Of a DNA stretch of 64,000 nucleotides, positions 26,415 through 36,017 are shown one piece after another. Within the stretch, counting starts at the first letter, position 1; each line of letters opens with the position of its first letter. Under the pieces are notes generated by a model. It was not told the origin of the DNA and made no database searches. It worked only from the letters and a program-made list of their open reading frames with translations. The translations under genes were made by a program, and so were the position numbers. The stretch comes from an uncultured Bacilli bacterium (GTDB lineage: Bacteria; Bacillota_I; Bacilli_A; RF39; UBA660), in the NCBI GenBank assembly GCA_934096985.1, contig CAKONC010000004.1:69618-133617 (forward strand), in the 5' to 3' direction.

Positions 26415-27180
26415 TTTTTATTTGCTCCGCATCAATAATAAGTTTTTCTTCTTCACATGCTATTTTATATTTTTTATTTAATATATCAACACTAAGGATA
26501 GTTGCATCTTTGCCATTGTATTTAATAATATTTCCCACTGATAATAAATTTTTACTGCATTTTATATATTCTTCGTCTTCATAATTTAAACAGCATAATA
26601 ACCTGCCACAGCAACCATTAATTTTTGATGGGTTAAGCGCTAAATTCTGATTTTTTGCCATATTCATTGTAATAGAATCAAATTGATTTAAAAATCTAGA
26701 ACAACACATTTTTTGACCACAAATGCCAATTCCACCAATTTGTTTTGCTTTATCTCTTGCGCCAACTTGTCTTAATTCGATCCTTGTTCTATATATACTT
26801 GCAAGTTTTTTTGCAAGTTCTCTAAAATCTATTCTGTCATCTGCATAAAAGTTAAATAATAATTGGCTTCGATCTAAATTATATTGAGCGTTTAATATAT
26901 GCATATCCAATTTTAAATCATTAGCAAGGCTTTTTGCTTTGTTTAGTGCTATATCAGCATCTTTTAAATTTCTATAAAAATTGTTTTTATCTTCTTCTGA
27001 AGCTTTTCTAATAATTTGTTTATATTCATTATTATCATTTTCAAATTTTTTAACTATTTTACCGAACTGATGACCCTTTTCAGTGTCTACAATTACTTCA
27101 TCATCAATCTCAAAACGTTCTTCACTTTGAAAGTAATAACATTTACAATTACCTTTATAACATATAGCATAACTAATCAT
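26398..27180 (-). CDS. ricT: PSP1-domain protein RicT (YaaT)
   Basis: A 260-residue PSP1-domain protein. It has the cysteine-rich blocks GICGQKMCCSRFL and GCCGRLLCCLNYE that bind an iron-sulphur cluster in the Ric complex. In B. subtilis the RicT/RicA/RicF complex promotes RNase Y-dependent mRNA processing and affects sporulation, competence and biofilm. The partners are not in this window. It overlaps holB by 8 bases. Confidence 0.93.
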   Translation of the reverse strand: MISYAICYKGNCKCYYFQSEERFEIDDEVIVDTEKGHQFGKIVKKFENDNNEYKQIIRKASEEDKNNFYRNLKDADIALNKAKSLANDLKLDMHILNAQYNLDRSQLLFNFYADDRIDFRELAKKLASIYRTRIELRQVGARDKAKQIGGIGICGQKMCCSRFLNQFDSITMNMAKNQNLALNPSKINGCCGRLLCCLNYEDEEYIKCSKNLLSVGNIIKYNGKDATILSVDILNKKYKIACEEEKLIIDAEQIKNDRKK

Positions 27181-27973
27181 TTAAAACTCCTAACTCAAGG
27201 GTTAATGCATCTAACATTAAATTTATATTTAAATTATATTGGCCCTCATATAAATATTTTGATAAAATTTGTAATTTTTTAAAATTATTAGGATATGGGT
27301 TATCACTATGAAATGCATTACAATATATTTGATTAACAATTTTAAGCAAAGTAATAACTTCGTTTCTATCTTTATAATTCTTCAAAACTACACTATTATT
27401 ATACAAAACAATATTTAAATTATCTAGTTCTATATTATTAATATAATCTAATGCTGTATTATAGTATTTTTCATATTCATCTTTTGATAACTTAAACTTT
27501 TCTTCAACTAAAATATTTTGATAATTTACTTTAATAATTTCACATCTACTTATAATTGTACTAGCTATATTTTCTTTTGAATTTGTTATAAAAAATCCTA
27601 AAATATTAGCCTCCGGTTCTTCAAGAAACTTTAATATTTTATTATAAGCAGAGGAATTCATTTTTTCAGGATTAACAATTATATATATACTTTTATCAGT
27701 ATACATAGAAGACAAACTAAAAGATTTTTGTAAAAATTCAATATCATCTTTTTTTATAGTTTTTTCACTAGAATTTATGATAATTAAGCTAGGAAGCGTG
27801 TTATTATCTATAAGTGTATTAATATTTTGAATATCTTTAAATATTTCTTTGACAACTTCTTTTAATTCCAATAAACATCTATCAACATTATTTGTTTCAA
27901 TTAAATAGGCATGAGCTAGTTTATTCTCATGATATATATTTATTAATTCCAAAAGTGCTGCATTTATATTCAT
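27173..27973 (-). CDS. holB: DNA polymerase III delta' subunit
   Basis: A 266-residue clamp-loader subunit related to DnaX but without a functional P-loop. The region around SLSSMYTDKSIYIIVNPEKM, SAYNKILKFLEEPEANILGF and STIISRCEIIKVN matches the AAA+ SRC-type motif. The Cys zinc module of delta' is not apparent and the protein is shorter than the Bacillus one (329). Position next to ricT supports the call. Confidence 0.85.
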   Translation of the reverse strand: MNINAALLELINIYHENKLAHAYLIETNNVDRCLLELKEVVKEIFKDIQNINTLIDNNTLPSLIIINSSEKTIKKDDIEFLQKSFSLSSMYTDKSIYIIVNPEKMNSSAYNKILKFLEEPEANILGFFITNSKENIASTIISRCEIIKVNYQNILVEEKFKLSKDEYEKYYNTALDYINNIELDNLNIVLYNNSVVLKNYKDRNEVITLLKIVNQIYCNAFHSDNPYPNNFKKLQILSKYLYEGQYNLNINLMLDALTLELGVLND

Positions 27974-27990
27974 TAGTACTCCTCATATTA

Positions 27991-28176
27991 CTATATTATT
28001 AAAAACATTATTATTATCATACACAACCCAGGAAATCCTAAAAAAGCTACAGATAAAAGTGTTAAGATATTAATTGGTATAATAACTTCTAATGATGCCA
28101 CCATTACATTTAAACCATATAAAACACAAAATGCAAATAAAATTTTTTTAATACACCAAAATATTTTTTTTAACAT
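27991..28176 (-). CDS. bofA: Pro-sigma-K processing inhibitor BofA
   Basis: A 61-residue protein with two hydrophobic segments (ILFAFCVLYGLNVMVASL; LLSVAFLGFPGLCMIIIMFL) and the conserved PINILTLLSVAFLGFPG pattern. BofA inhibits the SpoIVFB intramembrane protease in the outer forespore membrane. Location after recR as in Bacillus. SpoIVFA/B are not in the window. Confidence 0.87.
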   Translation of the reverse strand: MLKKIFWCIKKILFAFCVLYGLNVMVASLEVIIPINILTLLSVAFLGFPGLCMIIIMFLII

Positions 28177-28213
28177 AATTTCCTCTTTATAAATTATGTT
28201 TGAATTGAATTTT

Positions 28214-28813
28214 TTATGCTATCTTTTTTCTATCATCTAAAGCTTTATTTAACGTTATAACATCTAAATAATCGATTTCAGCACCCATAGGAATACCGTA
28301 TGATAATCTAGAAATTGTAACTTTTTTATTTTCAAATATTTTTTTTATATATAAAGTTGTTGTTTCACCTTCAATTGAAGATTTCAACGCAATTATTAAT
28401 TCCGGGTTTGTAAGATTCTCCACTCTTTTCACTAAAGATGATATATTGATATCTTGTGGAGAAATGTTATCAATTGGTGATATTAAACCATTTAATACAT
28501 GATAAACACCCTTAAAATTACCAACTTTTTCAAAAGACAATAAACTTTTGTAATCTTCCACAACACAAATTAAATTATGATCCCTTGTTTCATTATTACA
28601 AACATCACAAATTTCTTTATCAGTTAAGCTGTTACAAACTTTACATGGTGTCAGTTTTTCTTTGGCTTCAACTAAAGCCTTACTAAAATCTAAAATATCC
28701 TCATCTTTTAATTCTAAGGTTGCTAATGCTAATCTTTCTGCGCTTTTTTCTCCTATAGTTGGATATTTTTTGAAACTTTTAATTAATTGTTCAAGTATTT
28801 TAGGGTAAATCAT
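28214..28813 (-). CDS. recR: Recombination protein RecR
   Basis: A 199-residue RecR: helix-hairpin-helix start (LEQLIKSFKKYPTIGEKSAERL), a four-cysteine zinc finger (CKVCNSLTDKEICDVC), a Toprim domain (ICVVEDYKSLLSFEKVG) and a Walker B-like C-terminus (SRLSYGIPMGAEIDYLD). It acts with RecO/RecF in gap repair. Its start overlaps the stop of ebfC by one base. Confidence 0.96.
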   Translation of the reverse strand: MIYPKILEQLIKSFKKYPTIGEKSAERLALATLELKDEDILDFSKALVEAKEKLTPCKVCNSLTDKEICDVCNNETRDHNLICVVEDYKSLLSFEKVGNFKGVYHVLNGLISPIDNISPQDINISSLVKRVENLTNPELIIALKSSIEGETTTLYIKKIFENKKVTISRLSYGIPMGAEIDYLDVITLNKALDDRKKIA

Positions 28814-29109
28814 TAAAATAATCCACCCATTTTTGAATATTGTCCCAATTTTTCTTCAGTAACTTTATCTATTTGATTCATGGCATCTTTAACTGCTAAG
28901 CAAATCATATCGCAAAGTATTTCTTTGTTTGATTTATCAAAAGCCTCATCATTAACTATTTCAACTGTTTTAATCTCCTTATTTCCTTTAAAAGTTACGT
29001 TAACCCAATCAGATTTTCCTACAAACTCCATAGAATCAATCTGATCCTTTTTATTCATAATATCTTTTTGCATTCTTTGAGCTTGTGCCATTATTTGTTG
29101 CATATTCAT
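28813..29109 (-). CDS. ebfC: Nucleoid-associated protein YbaB/EbfC
   Basis: A 98-residue protein starting MNMQQIMAQAQRMQKDI with the family pattern (VNVTFKGNKEIKTVEI). These dimeric proteins bind DNA with little specificity. The chosen ATG has AAGGAGGT eight bases upstream; a longer frame into dnaX is rejected. Located between dnaX and recR as in most bacteria. Confidence 0.94.
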   Translation of the reverse strand: MNMQQIMAQAQRMQKDIMNKKDQIDSMEFVGKSDWVNVTFKGNKEIKTVEIVNDEAFDKSNKEILCDMICLAVKDAMNQIDKVTEEKLGQYSKMGGLF

Positions 29110-29122
29110 ATAAATTACCTCC

Positions 29123-30709
29123 TTATTTTTCTTCAACTTTATTTATATCGAATATATCTATTATATCATCAATTTCATTATTTTCCACCGGTTCATTTAA
29201 CAAAGTGTATTTAATTTTATTTTTCATATTTTCTTTAAATATATTCATTTCATTATTCCAATTTTCAGTATCAGTTGCAATAATTAAATAATTTGTTTTA
29301 AATAGATTATTAAAGTTATCTTCAACAATTTTGCAATTTTTATTAATTTCACTTGCTAAAGACTTAATACTTGTATTTAATACCATAATTGAAGGTGAGG
29401 CTAATACTATATCTGTATCTTCAATTAATCCTTTAACCTTCTTATTTTCAGTAATTTGTTTAAAATTAACCCACATATTACTACAAAAATTTTTATTTTC
29501 TTTTGATGCTGATACAAAACAATTATTAATTCTTACTTTTTCAAGTTGTTCATAATACGAACTTTTGTTTTTATTTTGAGATATTTTAGGCTTTTCTCGT
29601 GTTAATAATTTGTTATTTTTTTCTTTGTTTATTGTTAATTCCATGTTATTTGTTTGTTTACAAGTAGGTTTTTCAGCATTTGTATCGTTTATTATATATT
29701 TTAATAAAATTAATTCTAATAAACTAAATAAATCAACATTTATATTTGTTTTATATAGTGTATCTGAAAGTTCAAAACACATATTTTTATAATCATCATA
29801 ACTAAGCCTATCAATTCGGTCATTCATTTTAATTTCTAATGCTCTTTTTTTTATTACATTTATTATTTTTTTTATTAAAGTTTTATAATCAACAGATAGT
29901 TCTTCTGCCTTTTCAATAAATTCGACAATATAAGTTGCTTCATTATTATTTAGTTTATCAATCATTTCAATTACCTGTGAATTAGAAATTAACCCCAAAT
30001 TATCTAAAACATCTTTTATTTCGATATGTTTTTTTAATTTTGAAATTTGATCAAGAATACTTAAAGCATCTCTTAAACCACCTTCTGAAAAATTTGCTAT
30101 TTCAACTATAGCATCATCATCTATTTCTATATTTTCCTTTTGGGAAATATTTTTTAATTGAATGATTATGTCATTTAATCCAATTTTTTTAAAATCAAGT
30201 CTTTGACATCTTGATAAAACAGTTATTGGTACATCTTCAATATTTGTTGTAGCTAATATAAATATTGCATGTGCTGGTGGTTCCTCTAGAGTTAATAAAA
30301 GTGCATTAAATGCGCTAGTACTTAACATATGAACTTCATCAATAATATATACTTTGTATTTTGAATTAATAGGACTAAGTTTAACATTATCAATAATTTC
30401 TCTTATTTGGTCTACACCAGTATTTGAGGCTGCATCTATTTCATATATATCACTGCTGGAGCTAAAATTTTTACATAATTCACATTCCAAACACGGATTT
30501 CCATCGGTATTATTTATACAATTAATTGCTCTTGCAAATATTTTAGCAGTGCTTGTCTTACCAGTACCTCTAGGACCCGAAAATATATACGCATGTGAAA
30601 TTCTATTTTCTAAAATACTGTCCTTCAATAATTTTACAACCACATTCTGGCCAACTAACTCATCAAAAGTCTGTGGTCGATATTTTCTATATAAAACTTT
30701 ATAATCCAT
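29123..30709 (-). CDS. dnaX: DNA polymerase III tau/gamma subunit
   Basis: A 528-residue clamp-loader ATPase with Walker A GPRGTGKTSTAKIFARAINC, a zinc-binding Cys cluster (NPCLECELCKNF), DEVHMLS and the SRC arginine-finger motif (LSRCQRLDF). The C-terminal third is lysine- and asparagine-rich and divergent, as usual for tau. No clear programmed frameshift site was seen. Order tadA-ffs-dnaX-ebfC-recR is nearly Bacillus-like; here ffs precedes tadA. Confidence 0.95.
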   Translation of the reverse strand: MDYKVLYRKYRPQTFDELVGQNVVVKLLKDSILENRISHAYIFSGPRGTGKTSTAKIFARAINCINNTDGNPCLECELCKNFSSSSDIYEIDAASNTGVDQIREIIDNVKLSPINSKYKVYIIDEVHMLSTSAFNALLLTLEEPPAHAIFILATTNIEDVPITVLSRCQRLDFKKIGLNDIIIQLKNISQKENIEIDDDAIVEIANFSEGGLRDALSILDQISKLKKHIEIKDVLDNLGLISNSQVIEMIDKLNNNEATYIVEFIEKAEELSVDYKTLIKKIINVIKKRALEIKMNDRIDRLSYDDYKNMCFELSDTLYKTNINVDLFSLLELILLKYIINDTNAEKPTCKQTNNMELTINKEKNNKLLTREKPKISQNKNKSSYYEQLEKVRINNCFVSASKENKNFCSNMWVNFKQITENKKVKGLIEDTDIVLASPSIMVLNTSIKSLASEINKNCKIVEDNFNNLFKTNYLIIATDTENWNNEMNIFKENMKNKIKYTLLNEPVENNEIDDIIDIFDINKVEEK

Positions 30710-30752
30710 GTGTTCCTCCGCTTATAATTATAACAATTTCTCCATTAATATT

Positions 30753-31172
30753 CTATCTTTTATTAGAAAAAAATTGTTGCAATAATAATTTATATTCATA
30801 TCTAAATTTATCATTTAACATAGTCTGATTATAATTAATATTTTTATTATCTTCATTATGAAAATTGGAGGGTAATAAATAAAATACATTTTTTATTCTT
30901 GCTTGTCTTATAGCCTCCTTGCACATATTGCATGGTTCCAAAGTGACATACAAATCACATTCATCTAAACGCCAATCACCTATAATATTACTTGCCAATT
31001 TAATTGCATTTATTTCTGCGTGATTTATAGAACAATTATTTTGCATTTTTGTATTGTGTGTCGAACATATTATTTTTGAATTTTTAGTTATTACACATCC
31101 AACAGGTACTTCATCTTCAACAAAAGCTTGTTTAGCTTCATTAATTAATATTTCTATTATATTTTTATTCAT
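30753..31172 (-). CDS. tadA: tRNA-specific adenosine deaminase TadA
   Basis: A 139-residue zinc deaminase that makes inosine at the wobble position of tRNA-Arg(ACG). The zinc ligands are seen in NHAEINAIKLA and LEPCNMCKEAIRQA, and PVGCVITKNSKII is also typical. The ATG with GGAG four bases upstream is used; the longer frame would start inside the SRP RNA. It is a little shorter than usual at the C-terminus. Confidence 0.93.
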   Translation of the reverse strand: MNKNIIEILINEAKQAFVEDEVPVGCVITKNSKIICSTHNTKMQNNCSINHAEINAIKLASNIIGDWRLDECDLYVTLEPCNMCKEAIRQARIKNVFYLLPSNFHNEDNKNINYNQTMLNDKFRYEYKLLLQQFFSNKR

Positions 31173-31189
31173 AATTCTCCATAAAAAAA

Positions 31190-31260
31190 GTGCACACAAA
31201 CATGGATTGATATGGCTGCTTTATTCCTAACCTGACCAGTTTACAATATATTTGTTGCAC
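31190..31260 (-). ncRNA. ffs: Signal recognition particle RNA, small bacterial type
   Basis: The minus strand encodes the SRP RNA core CUGGUCAGG followed by an asymmetric loop and AAAGCAGCC, which is the Ffh-binding region of 4.5S RNA. The ends pair (GUGCA-ACAAA with UUUGU-GUGCAC), giving a single hairpin of only about 71 nt ending in seven U. The start fits a promoter 6 bases upstream. Bacillus scRNA is about 270 nt with an Alu domain; this one has none. Confidence 0.9.
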
Positions 31261-31266
31261 AAAATA

Positions 31267-31295
31267 ATAATAACAAATTTAATCATCATTATCAA
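31267..31295 (-). promoter_or_regulatory. Promoter of the SRP RNA
   Basis: TTGATA, a 17-base spacer and TATTAT on the minus strand place the start exactly at the first paired base of the SRP RNA. It probably also drives tadA and dnaX by read-through. Confidence 0.65.
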
Positions 31296-31314
31296 GTAAA
31301 ATTCAATAATTTTA

Positions 31315-31340
31315 ATCAATGTTTCACGTGAAACATTGAT
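31315..31340. promoter_or_regulatory. parS site 1
   Basis: The core TGTTTCACGTGAAACA (31320-31335) is identical to the consensus ParB binding site. Symmetry extends to a 26-base perfect palindrome. It lies between the SRP RNA promoter and gyrA. Confidence 0.9.
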
Positions 31341-31420
31341 AATCTTTTTTATATTTGACAATGGTATTTCAGTAATTTTTTTTTTTTATAATTTATACCT
31401 AAATAAACAAAATAATTCTA

Positions 31421-31438
31421 ATGTTTCACGTGAAACAT
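31421..31438. promoter_or_regulatory. parS site 2
   Basis: A second perfect TGTTTCACGTGAAACA (31422-31437) inside an 18-base palindrome, 102 bases from site 1. Confidence 0.9.
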
Positions 31439-31508
31439 ATATACTATATTTAAATTAATTAATTGTGCTGATATATGAATTTTTATGGATATTTTAGGCA
31501 AAAAACCA

Positions 31509-31530
31509 CAATGTTTCACGTGAAACATTG
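31509..31530. promoter_or_regulatory. parS site 3
   Basis: A third perfect core (31512-31527) inside a 22-base palindrome, 90 bases from site 2 and just beyond the gyrA terminator. Confidence 0.9.
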
Positions 31531-31533
31531 TAT

Positions 31534-31556
31534 AAAAAAACACACTATTGTGTGTT
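31534..31556 (-). terminator. Terminator of gyrA
   Basis: On the minus strand AACACAC overlapping the last codons pairs with GTGTGTT, followed by a T run; the stop codon is in the loop. Confidence 0.75.
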
Positions 31557-34085
31557 TTCATCTGAACCTGTTTGTTCATCAATTTTATCTACAATACTTA
31601 TAGTAGTAACAAATTGATTATCTTTTAAATGAATAAGCCTTGTACCTTGTGTAGCCCTGCCTAATTTAGATATTTGAGATATCGGCATTTTTATAGTTGT
31701 TCCAGTATTAGTCATAATAACTAAATCTTTTTCATTATCCGATAACTTAACAGCAACCAATTTACCATTTTTTTCTGTAACATTTAAAGCTTTAACACCT
31801 TTACTGCCACGTTTAGTTTGTCTATATTCAGATACAGATGTTTGTTTTCCATAACCAAGTTCGGTTACAATTAATATTATATCTTCTTCTTTAACAACTT
31901 CTAAGCATATACAGTCACCACCATCAAGATTAATTCCTTTAACACCAGATGCTGTTCTGCCCATTGCTCTTATTTCCTTTTCCTCGAATTTTACAAGTTT
32001 ACCTGTACTAGATCCTAGTAGTATTAAATCTGAATTGGTAGTTAATTTAACACCTATCAATTCATCATTATCTTTTAAACTGATAGAAATTTTACCAGAA
32101 GTACGTATATTTTCAAATTCGTTTATACTTGTTTTTTTAACAATGCCCTTTTTAGTAGCAAAGAATAAATAATCTTTATCACAATTTTGCTCGATAGATA
32201 CTATTGAAGTAACATATTCTTCTTTTTCTAAAGGCAATAAATTGACGATTGGTAATCCTTTTGAAGTTCTAGAAAATTCTGGAATTTCGTATCCTTTCAT
32301 ACGATATACTTTACCTTTGTTAGTAAAGAATAATATATGATCATGTGTCGATAAGCTACATGCTTGATCGACAAAATCTTCATCATTAGTTGTAATACCC
32401 TTAACTCCCATTCCACCACGATTTTGAGTTCTAAATATTTCTGGTTTAGAACGTTTAATATAGCCTTTTTTAGTTAAAACAACCATTATTCGTTCTTCAG
32501 GAATTAATGATTCGTCATCAATATAATCTATAGCTGTCATATCAATATTAGTTCTACGTTCATCACTATATTTATTCTTTATTTCTAACATTTCTGTTTT
32601 AATAATTTCATTTACTTTTTGTGGACTTGCCAATATTGACTTAAGATCATCGATTAATTTTAATAAATCCGCTAATTCAGATTCAATTTTATCACGCTCA
32701 AGACCAGTTAAACGTTTCAATTTCATTTCTAGTATGGCATCAGATTGAATGTCATCTAAGCCAAATTTTAAATTTAATTCTTTTTTTGCTATTTCATCAG
32801 TTTTTGATGACTTAATTAACTTAATAATTTCATCAATATGATCTAAAGCAATTTTTAGCCCATTTAATATATGAACTCTAGCTTCCGCTTTAGTTAAATC
32901 AAATTTTGTTCTACGAATAATAACTTCACGTTGAAAATCTATATATTTTGTAAGTATATCCTTTAAGCCTAATGTTTTTGGTGTTAATCCATCAAGCATT
33001 AAGAAAATTATTCCATAAGAAATTTGAAATGCAGTATGTTTATATAAATTATTTAATACAACTTGAGGGTTTGCATCTTTTTTTAAAGTTATAGTAATTT
33101 TAATACCATTTTTTAAATCTGTATGGTAATCTGAAATTCCATCAAGTATTTTGTTATGAACCAACTCGGCTACTTTATCTTTTAACTCTGCCGTGTTTAT
33201 ACCATATGGTACTTCAGTAATAACAATAACATTATGATTATTATGTTCTTCAATTACTGCTCTACTCCTAATGGTAATAGTTCCTCTTCCTGTCTCATAT
33301 GCTTTTTTAATGCCAGAATTTCCAAGAATTATACCTCCTGTTGGAAAATCTGGACCTTTAACAAATTTCATTAATGATAATGTATCAATATCAGGATTAT
33401 CAATGCATGCTATGCATCCGTCTATAACTTCACCTAAATTATGAGGTGGGATATTTGTTGCCATACCAACAGCAATTCCCATTGAACCATTTACTAAAAT
33501 ATTTGGAAATCTACTTGGTAATACTTTTGGTTCCTTTTCAGTACCAGTATAATTATCATCCATATCAACGGTATCTTTTTGAATATCCCTTAGTAATTCA
33601 AGTGATATTTTGGCAAGTCTTGCTTCAGTATAACGATAAGCTGCAGGAGCATCCCCTTCTATAGTACCAAAGTTTCCGTGACCATCAACTAACATATATC
33701 GTTGTTGAAAATCTTGGGCTAATCTTACCATTGCATCATAAATAGAAGAATCACCATGTGGATGATAGTGTCCCATAACGTAACCAACAGTAGTTGCGGA
33801 CTTTTTATGTGGTTTGTCAGGCGTATTACCATCTTCATACATAGACCATAAAATACGTCTATGTACTGGCTTTAAACCATCTCTTAAATCAGGAAGTGCT
33901 CTAGAAGTTATAACACTCATTGAATAGTCTAAAAATGAGGTTTTTACTTCACTAACAATATTATTTTCAATTAGTTTATCTTTTTCGTGAAATTCACCAG
34001 CATATTCAGAATCATTAACTAATTCTTCAGTTGTTTCTTCATTAATATTATCTGAATTAATATTTTTTTCTTCATTGTCGTTCAT
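31545..34085 (-). CDS. gyrA: DNA gyrase subunit A
   Basis: An 846-residue type IIA topoisomerase subunit. The catalytic Tyr lies in AAYRYTEARLAK; the quinolone region reads HPHGDSSIYDAMVRLAQDF, with Ser and Asp at the two positions usually changed in resistance, so it looks wild type. The C-terminal domain has six beta-pinwheel blades, including a GyrA-box-like segment (QTKRGSKG). The N-terminus has about 30 extra acidic, asparagine-rich residues before the usual start. It follows gyrB by 10 bases. Confidence 0.96.
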   Translation of the reverse strand: MNDNEEKNINSDNINEETTEELVNDSEYAGEFHEKDKLIENNIVSEVKTSFLDYSMSVITSRALPDLRDGLKPVHRRILWSMYEDGNTPDKPHKKSATTVGYVMGHYHPHGDSSIYDAMVRLAQDFQQRYMLVDGHGNFGTIEGDAPAAYRYTEARLAKISLELLRDIQKDTVDMDDNYTGTEKEPKVLPSRFPNILVNGSMGIAVGMATNIPPHNLGEVIDGCIACIDNPDIDTLSLMKFVKGPDFPTGGIILGNSGIKKAYETGRGTITIRSRAVIEEHNNHNVIVITEVPYGINTAELKDKVAELVHNKILDGISDYHTDLKNGIKITITLKKDANPQVVLNNLYKHTAFQISYGIIFLMLDGLTPKTLGLKDILTKYIDFQREVIIRRTKFDLTKAEARVHILNGLKIALDHIDEIIKLIKSSKTDEIAKKELNLKFGLDDIQSDAILEMKLKRLTGLERDKIESELADLLKLIDDLKSILASPQKVNEIIKTEMLEIKNKYSDERRTNIDMTAIDYIDDESLIPEERIMVVLTKKGYIKRSKPEIFRTQNRGGMGVKGITTNDEDFVDQACSLSTHDHILFFTNKGKVYRMKGYEIPEFSRTSKGLPIVNLLPLEKEEYVTSIVSIEQNCDKDYLFFATKKGIVKKTSINEFENIRTSGKISISLKDNDELIGVKLTTNSDLILLGSSTGKLVKFEEKEIRAMGRTASGVKGINLDGGDCICLEVVKEEDIILIVTELGYGKQTSVSEYRQTKRGSKGVKALNVTEKNGKLVAVKLSDNEKDLVIMTNTGTTIKMPISQISKLGRATQGTRLIHLKDNQFVTTISIVDKIDEQTGSDENTQ

Positions 34086-34095
34086 ATTAACCCTC

Positions 34096-36015
34096 CTATA
34101 TATCTAGATTTTGAACATTTATAGCATTTTGTTCAATAAACTCTCTTCTTGGTTCAACTTCATCACCCATTAGCTTGCTAAAAATTTGGTCAGCCATCAT
34201 ACAATCATCTACAACGATTTTTCTTAATGTTCTTGTTTCAATATCCATAGTAGTTTCATAAAGTTCTTCAGGGTCCATCTCACCAAGACCTTTCATTCTT
34301 GTTATTTCAACTCTATTACGTATATTATCAGGTAAAGAAGCAAGATATTTGTCTTTTTCTTTGTCATCCAATACGTATTTACGCGTTTTTCCATATCTTA
34401 TTCTAAACAAAGGTGGTTGGGCTGCATAAACATGTCCTGCTTCAACAATCGGCTTAAAAAAGCGGTAAAAAAGTGTTAAAAGTAATATTCTAATATGTGC
34501 ACCATCAACATCGGCATCTGTCATAATTATTATTTTATTATATCTTAATTTATCTATATTAAATTCATCACCTATACCTGTACCAAAAGCAGTGATTATA
34601 GACCTTATTTCTGCATTACTTAAGGCTCTATCCAATCTATTTTTTTCAACATTTAATATCTTTCCTCTTAAAGGTAAAATAGCTTGTCTTAATGAATCTC
34701 TACTTTTTTTAGCAGAGCCACCTGCACTATCACCCTCGACTATAAATATTTCAGACTCAATTGGATCTTTACTCTTACAATCACATAATTTACCAAAAAA
34801 ATTAGTTGTTGCTAAATCAGTTTTTCTAGTTATTTCTCTTGCTCTTTTTGCAGCGTTTCTAGCTCTACATGCTAACATAGCTTTTTCAACAATTATTTTT
34901 GCATCAGTAGGATTTTCTAACAAAAATTTTTCAAATCCCTCAGAAAAAACATTATCCGCTAGTTTTCTTACTTCAGAATTACCTAATCTACCCTTAGTTT
35001 GACCTTCAAATTGTGGGTTTGGATGCTTACAAGAAATAATCATCGTTAACCCTTCTTTAACGTCGTCTCCTGATAAAGATTCATCTTTTTCTTTTAATAA
35101 ATTTGCTTTTCTTGCATAATTATTTATTACTCTAGTAAGTGCTCTTCTTACACCTTCTTCATGAGTTCCACCATCATGAGTATTAATATTATTAACAAAA
35201 GAATATATATTGTCACTATATCCATCATTATATTGTAAAGCAACTTCAAAAAATACATTATCCTCTGAACCTTCTAAATGAATAATGTCCTCATGAATTG
35301 GAGTTTTATTTTGATTAATAAATTTAACATATTCAGAAATGCCACCTTCATACATAAATGTATCTCCAGTTGTATCTTCGTCATCTCTATCATCTCTTAA
35401 AGTAATCCTTAAACCTTTATTTAAAAAAGCAAGTTCTCTAATTCTTACTTTTAGAGTTTCATAATCAAATACTGTTGTATCAAATACTTCTGGATCAGGT
35501 TTAAAAGTTACACTAGTTCCAGTTCTGTTTGACTCACAATCTCCTATTTCATGTAATTTTTCAACAGTATGTCCACCTTTTTCAAAACGAATAAAATATA
35601 TTTTACTATTTTTATAAACTTTAACTTCAACCCATGATGATAAAGCATTAACAACTGATGCTCCTACACCGTGAAGTCCGCCGGAAACTTTATAACCTCC
35701 GCCTCCAAATTTTCCTCCTGCATGTAATACTGTATATACCGTTTCAACTGTAGATAAACCAGTTTTGGGATGTATATCAACAGGAATTCCACGTCCATCA
35801 TCCTTTACTGTCACTGAATTATCTTTATTAACAATTACTTCAATATTTTTACAATATCCAGCCAAAGCTTCATCTATTGAGTTATCAACAATTTCCCAAA
35901 CTAAATGATGAAGTCCTTTTACATCAGTCGTACCAATGTACATACCAGGTCTTTTTCTAACTGCCTCTAAACCCTCTAATACTTGGATATCCGATGCATC
36001 ATAATGTTCTGCCAT
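34096..36015 (-). CDS. gyrB: DNA gyrase subunit B
   Basis: A 639-residue GHKL ATPase subunit: IVDNSIDEALAGYC (ATP-binding Asn), VKDDGRGIPV, GLHGVGASVVNAL, then the Toprim block VEGDSAGGSAKKSRD and TDADVDGAHI. It hydrolyses ATP to drive negative supercoiling with GyrA. Normal length, two bases downstream of recF. Confidence 0.97.
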   Translation of the reverse strand: MAEHYDASDIQVLEGLEAVRKRPGMYIGTTDVKGLHHLVWEIVDNSIDEALAGYCKNIEVIVNKDNSVTVKDDGRGIPVDIHPKTGLSTVETVYTVLHAGGKFGGGGYKVSGGLHGVGASVVNALSSWVEVKVYKNSKIYFIRFEKGGHTVEKLHEIGDCESNRTGTSVTFKPDPEVFDTTVFDYETLKVRIRELAFLNKGLRITLRDDRDDEDTTGDTFMYEGGISEYVKFINQNKTPIHEDIIHLEGSEDNVFFEVALQYNDGYSDNIYSFVNNINTHDGGTHEEGVRRALTRVINNYARKANLLKEKDESLSGDDVKEGLTMIISCKHPNPQFEGQTKGRLGNSEVRKLADNVFSEGFEKFLLENPTDAKIIVEKAMLACRARNAAKRAREITRKTDLATTNFFGKLCDCKSKDPIESEIFIVEGDSAGGSAKKSRDSLRQAILPLRGKILNVEKNRLDRALSNAEIRSIITAFGTGIGDEFNIDKLRYNKIIIMTDADVDGAHIRILLLTLFYRFFKPIVEAGHVYAAQPPLFRIRYGKTRKYVLDDKEKDKYLASLPDNIRNRVEITRMKGLGEMDPEELYETTMDIETRTLRKIVVDDCMMADQIFSKLMGDEVEPRREFIEQNAINVQNLDI

Positions 36016-36017
36016 AT

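Noticed and set aside
30354..30704. 116-codon plus-strand frame opposite dnaX
   Set aside because: Lies wholly across the conserved ATPase domain of dnaX; no family resemblance or start signal.
29123..30709. Programmed frameshift in dnaX producing gamma
   Set aside because: A-rich runs are everywhere in this genome and no slippery heptamer followed by a clear hairpin was found.
31062..31082. TGTGTCGAA inside tadA as a Spo0A box
   Set aside because: It lies in coding sequence, misses the T-rich 5' end, and no promoter follows.
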